From Bacillota bacterium (GTDB taxonomy: Bacteria > Bacillota > Clostridia > Oscillospirales > Oscillospiraceae), in NCBI GenBank assembly GCA_017861415.1, contig JAGFXS010000058.1, positions 1-7,924 of the forward strand: 7,924 nt of DNA, in the 5' to 3' direction. The notes below the pieces were generated by a model. It was not told the origin of the DNA and did not search any database. It worked only from the letters and a program-made list of their open reading frames with translations. Each line of letters begins with the position of its first letter. The stretch's first letter is position 1. A program made the position numbers and the translations under genes. Shown here piece by piece: positions 1 through 5,734 of the stretch.

Positions 1-1515
1 ATTCTGGCCCTGAACCGGGGAGAGCGGGAGGGTGTGTTGAAGGTACAGGTTGAGATGGAGCCCGAGCGTGCCTGGGCTATCATGGACGGTGCGGTTCTCA
101 GAAGATCCAACCCAGAGACTGTGGAATTTTTAAAAACCGTGGTTCGGGATGCTTATAAGCGGCTGCTTGAGCCTGCCCTACACCGCGAGCTCCGCGGCGC
201 CCTGACGGAAAGGGCGCAGGAAGGTGCTATTGGGATTTTTGCTCTAAACCTAAAAGCGCTTTTAATGCAACCGCCGGTAAAGGGGCAAATCACCATGGCG
301 TTGGATCCCGGATATCGCAACGGTTGTAAAGTGGCAGTGGTAGACGGAACTGGAAAGGTGCTGGATACGGCGGTAGTCTATCCGACCTTTGGGGAAAAGC
401 AGAAACAAGAGGCCGTTTCCCGTTTGGCAAAGCTGGTGAAGGCACACGAGGTATCTCACATCGCCATCGGGAACGGCACCGCCTCTCGAGAGACAGAGCA
501 GACCGTGGTGGAGCTAATCCGGGGTCTTGAGAATCCCCCCAGCTATATGGTGGTCAGCGAGGCGGGCGCCTCGGTCTACTCGGCTTCCAAACTGGGAGCG
601 GAAGAGTTCCCTGACATGGATGTGAATCTCCGCTCTGCGGTGTCCATTGCCAGGAGACTGCAGGACCCTCTGGCGGAGCTGGTAAAGATTGAACCTAAGG
701 CCATCGGCGTGGGTCAGTATCAGCACGATATGCCCCCGGCGCAGCTGGATGCCGCCCTCTACCGGGTGGTGGAAGACTGTGTTAACAACGTGGGGGTGGA
801 TCTGAATACCGCCTCCCCGGCGCTTTTAGGCTATGTGGCTGGACTGAATGGCACCACCGCCCAGAATATTGTCCGATTCAGAGAGGAGAACGGAGCCTTT
901 CAGAATCGGCGACAGCTTCTTAAGGTGCCGAAAATCGGTCCCAAGGCCTTTGAACAGTGCGCGGGTTTTCTCCGTGTGCCGGAGAGCAAGACGGTGCTGG
1001 ATCACACCGGGGTGCACCCAGAGGCCTATACGGCAATTGAGACCATGCTGACCCTCTGCGGCTACACCATGAAGGATATTTCGGCATCGACCCTGACAGA
1101 ACTGCCTCAGCGGTTGAAAGCGTTAGGGGAGGAGACGGTGGCCGCTCGGTGCGGTCTGGGGCTCCCTACCCTGCGGGATGCCGTAGCGGAACTGCAAAAG
1201 CCGGGACGGGATCCCCGTGATGAGCTGCCCCCGCCCCAGTTCCGCACGGACATCCTTTCCATTGAAGATCTGCGAGAGGGGATGGAGCTCTCTGGAACGG
1301 TGCGAAACGTGATCGACTTCGGAGCCTTTGTGGACGTGGGCGTCCATCAGGACGGCTTAGTGCATATTTCACAGATCAGTAATCGACGTATCACGCACCC
1401 ATCTGAGGTGCTGTCGGTGGGGCAGGTGGTGCCTGTGATGGTGCTAGAGGTGGATGTGGCAAAGAAGCGGATTTCACTATCCATTAAACAGGCGGGGCAA
1501 GGGGTCAACTCTTGA
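1..1515 (+). CDS. tex: Tex-family transcription accessory protein (S1 RNA-binding), 5' end cut off by window edge
   Basis: The frame is open to base 1, so the true start lies left of the window. The visible 504 residues begin with ILALNRGEREGVLKV, a typical Tex segment from the end of the N-terminal helical region. Roughly 200 residues seem to be missing compared with the usual length of about 720. Domains in order are: YqgF/RNase H-like fold starting around visible residue 96 (ITMALDPGYRNGCK); tandem helix-hairpin-helix motifs around residues 265-325 (GYVAGLNGTTAQNIV, LLKVPKIGPKAFEQCAGFLRV); and an S1 domain around residues 427-495 (GTVRNVIDFGAFVDVGVHQDG, GLVHISQIS, KKRISLSIK). Tex is a cytoplasmic nucleic-acid-binding protein linked to transcription and RNA handling. 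The exact role in this organism is unknown. The TTG at 34 is internal and should not be taken as the start. The C-terminal tail after S1 is short, and the gene ends naturally at TGA 1513-1515. Confidence 0.96.
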   Translation: MLALNRGEREGVLKVQVEMEPERAWAIMDGAVLRRSNPETVEFLKTVVRDAYKRLLEPALHRELRGALTERAQEGAIGIFALNLKALLMQPPVKGQITMALDPGYRNGCKVAVVDGTGKVLDTAVVYPTFGEKQKQEAVSRLAKLVKAHEVSHIAIGNGTASRETEQTVVELIRGLENPPSYMVVSEAGASVYSASKLGAEEFPDMDVNLRSAVSIARRLQDPLAELVKIEPKAIGVGQYQHDMPPAQLDAALYRVVEDCVNNVGVDLNTASPALLGYVAGLNGTTAQNIVRFREENGAFQNRRQLLKVPKIGPKAFEQCAGFLRVPESKTVLDHTGVHPEAYTAIETMLTLCGYTMKDISASTLTELPQRLKALGEETVAARCGLGLPTLRDAVAELQKPGRDPRDELPPPQFRTDILSIEDLREGMELSGTVRNVIDFGAFVDVGVHQDGLVHISQISNRRITHPSEVLSVGQVVPVMVLEVDVAKKRISLSIKQAGQGVNS

Positions 1516-1564
1516 AGACTGGAGGTGAATTCAGGAATGCCCTATCACTCTTTAATTCAAAGGG

Positions 1565-1595
1565 CACAAGAAAATTGCGGGGCGCTTTTCTTGTG
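1565..1595. terminator. Hairpin behind tex, possible terminator
   Basis: CACAAGAAAA (1565-1574) and TTTTCTTGTG (1586-1595) form a perfect 10-bp stem around an 11-base GC-rich loop, which could pair further (GCG with CGC). It stands 49 bases after the tex stop codon. There is no T-run after the stem; the only T-rich stretch is inside its 3' arm. It is therefore a weak or atypical intrinsic terminator, or an RNA end-protecting hairpin. Its 3' arm overlaps the -35 region of the next promoter. Confidence 0.5.
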
Positions 1596-1620
1596 TGGCA
1601 GGATAGAATTGTGCTATAAT
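1591..1620 (+). promoter_or_regulatory. Sigma-A-type extended -10 promoter for the Crp/Fnr regulator gene
   Basis: A perfect -10 hexamer TATAAT lies at 1615-1620. It is preceded by TG one base upstream (1612-1613), giving the extended -10 form TGCTATAAT. A weak -35, TTGTGT at 1591-1596, sits 18 bases upstream. Transcription would start near 1627, giving a leader of about 77 bases before the ATG at 1704. This is the clearest promoter in the left half of the window and could serve the regulator and the genes behind it. Confidence 0.72.
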
Positions 1621-1630
1621 AAGATAACAA

Positions 1631-1661
1631 AAGCAAGGAAAGTGATTTGCTGACCTTGCTT
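1631..1661. promoter_or_regulatory. 8-bp dyad in the regulator's leader, candidate operator or leader hairpin
   Basis: AAGCAAGG (1631-1638) and CCTTGCTT (1654-1661) are perfect inverted repeats separated by 15 bases. The dyad begins just downstream of the predicted transcription start, where bound protein could block the promoter. It could also fold in the RNA. A related dyad with the same 15-base spacing (CCTTG-N15-CAAGG) precedes the thioredoxin gene. A second small dyad, GAGT-ATAA-ACTC (1663-1674), follows directly. Autoregulation by the Crp/Fnr protein is inferred only. Confidence 0.4.
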
Positions 1662-1703
1662 GGAGTATAAACTCACATTCCAACGGGAAAGGTGTGTATA
1701 CCT

Positions 1704-2372
1704 ATGGAGCTTTCCGCATATTTGCCCTTCTGGTCCAAGTTGGAGCCGCGTCACCGGGAGCTTTTGCAGCAGGTAGTGACCGAATGCCATTTTGAAAAGG
1801 GGCGGCTGATTCATAACGGTTCCGCAGACTGCGTGGGGTTGTATTTTGTCATCCGGGGCCGCCTGCGGGTGTTTGTGATGTCGGAAGAGGGGAAGGAACT
1901 AACCCTTTACCGCCTTTTAGACCGGGACATCTGCCTGCTTTCCGCCTCCTGCCTGATGCGGAGCATCCAGTTTGATGTGATTATCACCACCGAGGAGGAC
2001 ACCGTTGCCCTCCATATCCCTGTTGAGGCCTATCGCAGACTCATGGAGGAATCGGTGGTAGTGGCCAACTACACCAATGAGCTGATCGCCGCCAATTTTA
2101 GCGAAGTCATGTGGCGCATGGATCAGATTATGAACAAAAAGCTAGACAGCCGGGTGGCGGCCTTTCTGCTGGAAGAGGCAGATCTGCGGGGCAGCAACGG
2201 ACTGGACATGACCCATGAGCAGATTGCCAATCACCTGGGCAGCGCCCGGGAGGTGGTCACCCGCATGATGAAGTATTTTCAGACGGAGGGTTTGGTAAAG
2301 CTGGGTCGGGGCAGCATTGAGCTTTTGGATCTAGACGGACTAAACCGCCTTGCTGCGGAGAGCATGCGCTAA
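1704..2372 (+). CDS. Crp/Fnr-family transcriptional regulator
   Basis: The protein is 222 residues, the normal size for the family. The N-terminal half is a cyclic-nucleotide-binding-like beta-roll (about residues 10-120; GLYFVIRGRLRVFVMSEEGK). A dimer helix follows (about 120-150), then a Crp-type winged helix-turn-helix (about residues 165-215; THEQIANHLGSAREVVTRMM, then the wing LVKLGRGSIELLD). It is a cytoplasmic DNA-binding activator or repressor. The N-terminal cysteine cluster used by FNR for its iron-sulfur cluster is absent. Instead C77 and C83 sit in DICLLSASC inside the sensor domain, with further cysteines at C28 and C43, which suggests thiol or redox sensing. ATG 1704 is preferred over GTG 1692 because AAAGGTG (1688-1694) is correctly spaced for the ATG and would overlap the GTG. 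The thioredoxin/rhodanese/reductase genes directly downstream are the likely targets (inference). The ligand cannot be told from sequence. Confidence 0.93.
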   Translation: MELSAYLPFWSKLEPRHRELLQQVVTECHFEKGRLIHNGSADCVGLYFVIRGRLRVFVMSEEGKELTLYRLLDRDICLLSASCLMRSIQFDVIITTEEDTVALHIPVEAYRRLMEESVVVANYTNELIAANFSEVMWRMDQIMNKKLDSRVAAFLLEEADLRGSNGLDMTHEQIANHLGSAREVVTRMMKYFQTEGLVKLGRGSIELLDLDGLNRLAAESMR

Positions 2373-2421
2373 GACATAGACATCGGACAGGGTAACAAAG
2401 TCACGGAAGCGAAATCCTTTT

Positions 2422-2458
2422 TGGTATATCCTTGGGTCAAATCAATGAACAAGGAGGG
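2422..2458 (+). promoter_or_regulatory. Control region before thioredoxin: weak extended -10, dyad and overlapping ribosome binding site
   Basis: The 92 bases between the regulator and trxA hold TGGTATATC (2422-2430), a weak extended -10 without a clear -35. A dyad follows: CCTTG (2430-2434), 15 bases, CAAGG (2450-2454), with inner TCA/TGA pairs that could extend it. The right arm runs into the strong Shine-Dalgarno AAGGAGGG (2451-2458), six bases before ATG 2465. A hairpin or bound protein here could therefore affect translation as well as transcription. The Shine-Dalgarno also rules out the upstream in-frame TTG at 2432 as the start. The functional reading is inference. Confidence 0.4.
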
Positions 2459-2464
2459 CCTGAC

Positions 2465-2773
2465 ATGTCTGTACATTCTATTCGAAGCAATCATTTTCAA
2501 ACAGAAGTGCTGGAATCCGACCGCCCCGTATTGATCGATTTCTGGGCGACCTGGTGCGGCCCCTGCCATATGGTGGCACCCGTCGTAGATGAAATCGCTC
2601 GGGAGCACCCGGAAATCAAAGTGGGGAAAGTGAACGTGGATCAAGAGCCGGCCCTGGCTCAGAAGTTTCAGATCACCGCCATACCAGCACTGATTCTCTT
2701 CAAGAACGGCCAGCCCGTAGCCAGCTCCGTAGGAGTTCAGCCTAAAGAAAAGATTGAGAAGATGATAAAATGA
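2465..2773 (+). CDS. trxA: Thioredoxin
   Basis: The protein is 102 residues, a complete single thioredoxin domain. It has the classical active site WCGPC at residues 30-34 (C31 and C34), the buried aspartate D25 in LIDFWA, and the cis-proline P74 in TAIPAL. It is a cytoplasmic dithiol-disulfide reductant, normally recharged by thioredoxin reductase, which is not in this window. The start at ATG 2465 follows AAGGAGGG with six bases between. Its last codons overlap the next gene as ATGA (2770-2773), so thioredoxin and rhodanese are cotranscribed and probably translationally coupled. The context (rhodanese, CoA-disulfide/persulfide reductase) suggests it helps reduce protein persulfides or disulfides in sulfane-sulfur handling. 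Many Clostridia carry several thioredoxins, so this need not be the housekeeping copy. Confidence 0.95.
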   Translation: MSVHSIRSNHFQTEVLESDRPVLIDFWATWCGPCHMVAPVVDEIAREHPEIKVGKVNVDQEPALAQKFQITAIPALILFKNGQPVASSVGVQPKEKIEKMIK

Positions 2774-3078
2774 AAGTATTAGAAACATTTCGCCGCCGCT
2801 TTACCTTTCCCGGCGGCCTGGAGGAATACCGGGAGACGCCCAATGCCATTCTGCTGGATGTGAGAAGTCCCGGGGAGTATGCCCAGGGGCACATCCCGGG
2901 AAGTATCAACATTCCAGCCCAAGAAATCAGCCGGATCAAAGTGGACAAAGAAAAGGCTCTATTTGTCTACTGCCTCAGCGGAGCGCGGAGCGCCGGTGCC
3001 GTTTCCTGGCTGCGTAGAGCGGGGTACAATGCAAAAAATATTGGCGGTATCGGTGGATATCAGGGTGAAATTGAATAA
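2770..3078 (+). CDS. Single-domain rhodanese-like sulfurtransferase
   Basis: The protein is 102 residues and has one rhodanese domain. The family signatures are LLDVRSPGEYAQGHIPGSIN (residues 28-47) and the active-site loop CLSGARS with catalytic C68, followed by the typical closing segment NIGGIGGYQGEIE. Rhodaneses carry sulfane sulfur as a cysteine persulfide and pass it to thiols such as thioredoxin, CoA or cyanide. The start overlaps the thioredoxin stop (ATGA, 2770-2773). No strong ribosome binding site precedes it, which points to translational coupling. There is no signal peptide or membrane segment, so it is cytoplasmic. Six-residue CxxGxR loops of this kind are typical of sulfurtransferases of the PspE/GlpE class. 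The physiological acceptor is not visible but is probably linked to the neighbouring thioredoxin and reductase. Confidence 0.92.
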   Translation: MKVLETFRRRFTFPGGLEEYRETPNAILLDVRSPGEYAQGHIPGSINIPAQEISRIKVDKEKALFVYCLSGARSAGAVSWLRRAGYNAKNIGGIGGYQGEIE

Positions 3079-3095
3079 AGGCATACGCATGTATA

Positions 3096-3128
3096 CAAAT
3101 TCCGGCAGCCATGCGCTGCCGGAATTTG
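3096..3128. terminator. Strong hairpin between rhodanese and reductase genes
   Basis: CAAATTCCGGCAGC (3096-3109) and GCTGCCGGAATTTG (3115-3128) form a perfect 14-bp stem with a 5-base loop, starting 17 bases after the rhodanese stop. The sequence after the stem (ATTAAATACCC) has no T-run, so full termination is doubtful. It may reduce read-through or stabilise the upstream mRNA end, so that the reductase is made at a different level from thioredoxin and rhodanese. No convincing promoter lies between it and the next gene at 3161. Confidence 0.6.
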
Positions 3129-3160
3129 ATTAAATACCCACAACAGAGAGGAGCAAGGTT

Positions 3161-4861
3161 ATGAAAGTTGTTATTGTCGGCGGAGTGGCAGGCGGCGCAA
3201 CGGCGGCGGCTCGGCTGCGACGGCTAAGCGAGAGTGCGGAGATCATCGTCTTGGAGCGTAGTGGATTTGTTTCCTATGCAAACTGTGGCCTGCCCTATTA
3301 TTTGGGCGGCGTGATCAAAAGTCAGGGGGCGCTGACCCTCCAGACACCTGAAAGCTTTAAGAACCGCTTTGCCATTGACGTACGGGTGCGCAACGAGGTG
3401 GTGGCAGTAGATCCCGAAGCAAAGACCGTCACGGTCAGGGCCTTGGAGGAAGGCAGGGAGTATACAGAAACCTATGACAAGTTGGTTTTGTCTCCCGGCG
3501 CTCATCCCATCAGGCCCAATCTGCCGGGTATAGACAATCCCAGAATTTTGACGCTCCGCACCGTGGAGGACACGCTTGCTATCCGGAGTTATATCGAGCA
3601 GCATCAGCCACGAAACGCGGTGATTGTGGGTGGTGGCTTCATTGGCTTGGAAGTGGCAGAGAGTCTGCTCCATGCGGGGATTCCCGTCACCTTGCTCCAA
3701 CTGATGGATCAGGTGCTACCCCCCCTGGACTACGACGTGGCTTGCGAGGTGCACCAATATCTACGCAGCAAGGGACTTGACCTGCGCCTGCGGGAGGAGG
3801 TACAGGGCTTTACTGAGGCTGGCGCCAGTCTGTCGGTCCTCCTGAAGGGTAAGGAACCTGTCGCGGCGGATCTTGTGCTGATGGCGGTTGGCGTTCTGCC
3901 GGAGACGACTCTGGCGAAGCAAATCGGACTGACCTTAGGCGTCAGGGGAGCTATTGTGGTGAACGAGCACATGGAGACCTCCCAGCCCGATATCTATGCC
4001 GTGGGCGACGCTGTGGAAGTGCGTCACGCCATCACCGGAGCACCCAGCCATATTGCTCTGGCAGGGCCTGCCAATAAGCAGGGACGGATTGCCGCTGACC
4101 ATATCTCTGGACGGCCCAGCAAGTTCCGTGGGGCCATGGGTTCTTCTGTGATTAAGCTCTTTGATATGACTGTGGCAAACACAGGGCTCAACGAACGGCA
4201 GGCTAAGGAGGCCGGGATTCCCTATGATAAGGTGATTAACTACTCCGCCTCTCATGCTACCTACTATCCCGGGGCACGGAATATGACCATTAAAACCATT
4301 TTCGATCCGGAGACCGGACGGATTTTAGGCGCCCAAGCCGTAGGTTTTGCAGGAGTGGATAAGCGGATCGACGTACTGGCTACCGCCATCCGGGGCGGAC
4401 TTACCGCTGGGGATCTGGAGGAGCTGGACCTGGTGTACTCACCGCCCTACGGATCTGCAAAGGATCCCGTAAACATGGTGGGCTATACCATTGAAAACCT
4501 GCAGGCGGGGCTTGTGAGGCAGTATCACTGGCACGACGTGGAGACGCTGCCCAATGACGGCAGCGTGACTCTTTTGGATGTGCGTATGGGTTATGAGTAT
4601 GAAGCAGGGCACATACCGGGAGCGGTGAACATTCCCGTGGATGATCTTCGCGGACGAATGGGAGAGTTGGATCAGTCCAAACCCGTCTATGTCAACTGCC
4701 ACAGCGGCCTGCGCAGCTACATTGCCTGCCGGATTCTCAGCCAAAACGGCTTTGACTGCTATAATCTCTCCGGGGGCTTCCGTTTTTATGAGCTGGTTGC
4801 CACAGATATGGCCTATGATGAGGACCCCACCCATCCCTGCGGCATCAAAATTGAACGCTAA
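3161..4861 (+). CDS. CoA-disulfide / persulfide reductase with C-terminal rhodanese domain (CoADR-RHD)
   Basis: The protein is 566 residues. It is a pyridine-nucleotide-disulfide oxidoreductase fused to a rhodanese domain. Residues 1-450 hold the FAD-binding motif GGVAGGATAAARLRR (7-21), the single-cysteine active site SYANCGLPYY with C42, the NAD(P)H-binding motif VIVGGGFIGLEVAES (154-168), the flavin motif IYAVGDAVEV with D283, and the dimerisation domain ending in VYSPPYGSAKDPVN. The C-terminal rhodanese (about 465-560) has LLDVRMGYEYEAGHIPGAVN and the loop CHSGLRS with catalytic C513. Characterised proteins of this architecture (CoADR-RHD, the Shewanella NADH-dependent persulfide reductase type) reduce CoA-disulfide or CoA-persulfide and release sulfide. 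It is cytoplasmic. The Shine-Dalgarno GAGAGGAG (3146-3153) supports ATG 3161. It lies 82 bases after the standalone rhodanese, behind a hairpin, and is the last gene of the module. Databases often call relatives NADH oxidase; the C42 motif and rhodanese fusion fit CoADR better. Confidence 0.93.
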   Translation: MKVVIVGGVAGGATAAARLRRLSESAEIIVLERSGFVSYANCGLPYYLGGVIKSQGALTLQTPESFKNRFAIDVRVRNEVVAVDPEAKTVTVRALEEGREYTETYDKLVLSPGAHPIRPNLPGIDNPRILTLRTVEDTLAIRSYIEQHQPRNAVIVGGGFIGLEVAESLLHAGIPVTLLQLMDQVLPPLDYDVACEVHQYLRSKGLDLRLREEVQGFTEAGASLSVLLKGKEPVAADLVLMAVGVLPETTLAKQIGLTLGVRGAIVVNEHMETSQPDIYAVGDAVEVRHAITGAPSHIALAGPANKQGRIAADHISGRPSKFRGAMGSSVIKLFDMTVANTGLNERQAKEAGIPYDKVINYSASHATYYPGARNMTIKTIFDPETGRILGAQAVGFAGVDKRIDVLATAIRGGLTAGDLEELDLVYSPPYGSAKDPVNMVGYTIENLQAGLVRQYHWHDVETLPNDGSVTLLDVRMGYEYEAGHIPGAVNIPVDDLRGRMGELDQSKPVYVNCHSGLRSYIACRILSQNGFDCYNLSGGFRFYELVATDMAYDEDPTHPCGIKIER

Positions 4862-4882
4862 ACTATGTCTGGTCGATGAAAG

Positions 4883-4924
4883 AACCCGGGTGCTGCTAAA
4901 GGATTGGCAGCACCCGGGTTTATA
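4883..4924. terminator. Bidirectional intrinsic terminator
   Basis: AACCCGGGTGCTGC (4883-4896) and GCAGCACCCGGGTT (4907-4920) make a perfect 14-bp GC-rich stem with a 10-base loop, 21 bases after the reductase stop. On the + strand the stem runs into TTTATAC. On the - strand it runs into TTCTTTC. It stands between two convergent genes (reductase on +, GH18 remnant on -), so it probably ends transcription from both sides. The T-tracts are short on each side. Confidence 0.85.
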
Positions 4925-4927
4925 CGA

Positions 4928-5359
4928 TCAGACAAATTTTTTAACATTATATTGGGTACTGATAAAAGCCCAGTTCTGGGCAAAGGGACGCATAGAATTC
5001 CAGTATCCGGAGCCGAAAAGGCTGTAGTTGTAAAGAAGCTCATATTTTGCCTGTATGCTTCGTACATCTTCAAACCAGACCTCATGCTCCACACCATCGT
5101 TTTTGTAGCGGAAGAAGGGGGCCTGGGCGACGGTATCATACTGAATAGGGGAACCGTTTTCCACCGCAATCTGCACTGCCCGCTGGTTTCCAATGCTGTT
5201 GGCCCGGGAAACCCCTTTGACAAATGGCAACGCCCAGTCATAACCATAATTGGGTATGCCGAGAAGAATCTTATCTGGCGTAATGTTATTGACAGCATAG
5301 AGGACCACTTTCTCTACCTGATTAATGGGGGCGACAGCCATGGGAGGGCCATACGTATA
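4928..5359 (-). pseudogene. C-terminal fragment of a GH18 spore-type glycosyl hydrolase (YaaH/SleL-like), disrupted
   Basis: Reading from 5359 down to the stop at 4928 gives about 143 residues that match the end of GH18 enzymes of spore cortex-lytic and germination type. Recognisable pieces are YTYGPPMAVAPI, ILLGIPNYGYDWALP, GSPIQYDTVAQAPFF, HEVWFEDVRSIQAK and FGSGYWNSMRPFAQNW. In intact relatives a TYEWG-like segment precedes YTYGPP, with the catalytic DxxDxE motif and N-terminal LysM domains upstream. Here the homology stops abruptly at codon TAT 5357-5359 and the frame continues into unrelated AT-rich sequence (up to a stop at 5642-5644). The catalytic acid is missing, so this piece cannot be an active hydrolase by itself. 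The break coincides with a small dyad and with a recombinase gene nearby, which suggests insertion of a mobile element. The N-terminal half may lie right of the window. The GH18 assignment rests on recalled family conservation. Confidence 0.82.
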
Positions 5360-5368
5360 TGAGCGTAT
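5351..5368. other. Candidate attachment-site junction (attL/attR core) of the serine-recombinase element
   Basis: ATACG (5351-5355) and CGTAT (5364-5368) form an inverted repeat with an 8-base centre. The centre of symmetry (5359/5360) falls at the point where GH18 homology ends, within one codon. Large serine recombinases act on imperfect palindromes and cross over at a central dinucleotide, so the geometry fits a hybrid attachment site. No partner site is in the window, so the core cannot be confirmed. Confidence 0.4.
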
Positions 5369-5734
5369 AGGATTTAGGTTAAGCGTCAAGGTTTGTGGGT
5401 TTGCTATTTGTAGGTGAAAATACAAGGTATTACAATTGAACTCTTCTATACTGGTTTCATCCTGAAGTTGCAGCATACAAAAATATATTAGCTTTTCTTT
5501 GCTATCACAGTCTTCAAGCCATTGTATATCTAGCGACATTGTTGCAGAATAACCATGAATATTTCTACGACATATTTTGTCACTGGTATCGCGATAAGAA
5601 CAATTGTGATTATCCAGTGCTTTGCTATAAAGTACATAAAATCACGTTTGATATAAGTCTCGTAATTGATATCAAAAACAATTCTGATTATAAAATGTCG
5701 AGCTGCTCATTATTATTCAAAACTACACCTAGCA
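5360..5734. other. AT-rich stretch without a convincing gene, probable element end
   Basis: These 375 bases are visibly more AT-rich than both flanks. On the - strand a frame runs from 5641 through 5539 (MSLDIQWLEDCDSKEK...) and reads straight into the GH18 remnant. No ribosome binding site precedes its ATGs. A second - strand frame (5706 to the TAG ending at 5532) encodes a hydrophobic stretch, KHWIITIVLIAIPVTKYVV, from an ATG at 5637, again without a good ribosome binding site. The two frames overlap and differ by one step, so they could be one frameshifted small membrane protein, or chance. A 10-bp palindrome TTGATATCAA lies at 5666-5675. No terminator for the deformylase gene was found, and the + strand frames look random. 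Confidence 0.5.

Noticed and set aside
34..36. TTG at 34 as the start of the tex gene
   Set aside because: The codons upstream to base 1 encode conserved Tex sequence (ILALNRGEREGV), so the gene simply continues off the window edge.
3071..3097. Possible promoter TTGAAT / TATACA before the reductase gene
   Set aside because: The spacer is only 15 bases, the -35 lies in the end of the rhodanese gene, and the start would fall inside the 14-bp hairpin.
2369..3972. Several - strand frames opposite thioredoxin, rhodanese and reductase genes
   Set aside because: They are shadows of well-supported + strand genes and show no domain signatures of their own.
4904..5362. Long + strand frame opposite the GH18 remnant
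   Set aside because: It starts inside the terminator stem and is the complement of clear GH18 coding sequence on the other strand.
5666..5675. TTGATATCAA as an FNR box
   Set aside because: FNR sites need four bases between TTGAT and ATCAA; here the halves touch, and no promoter was seen beside it.
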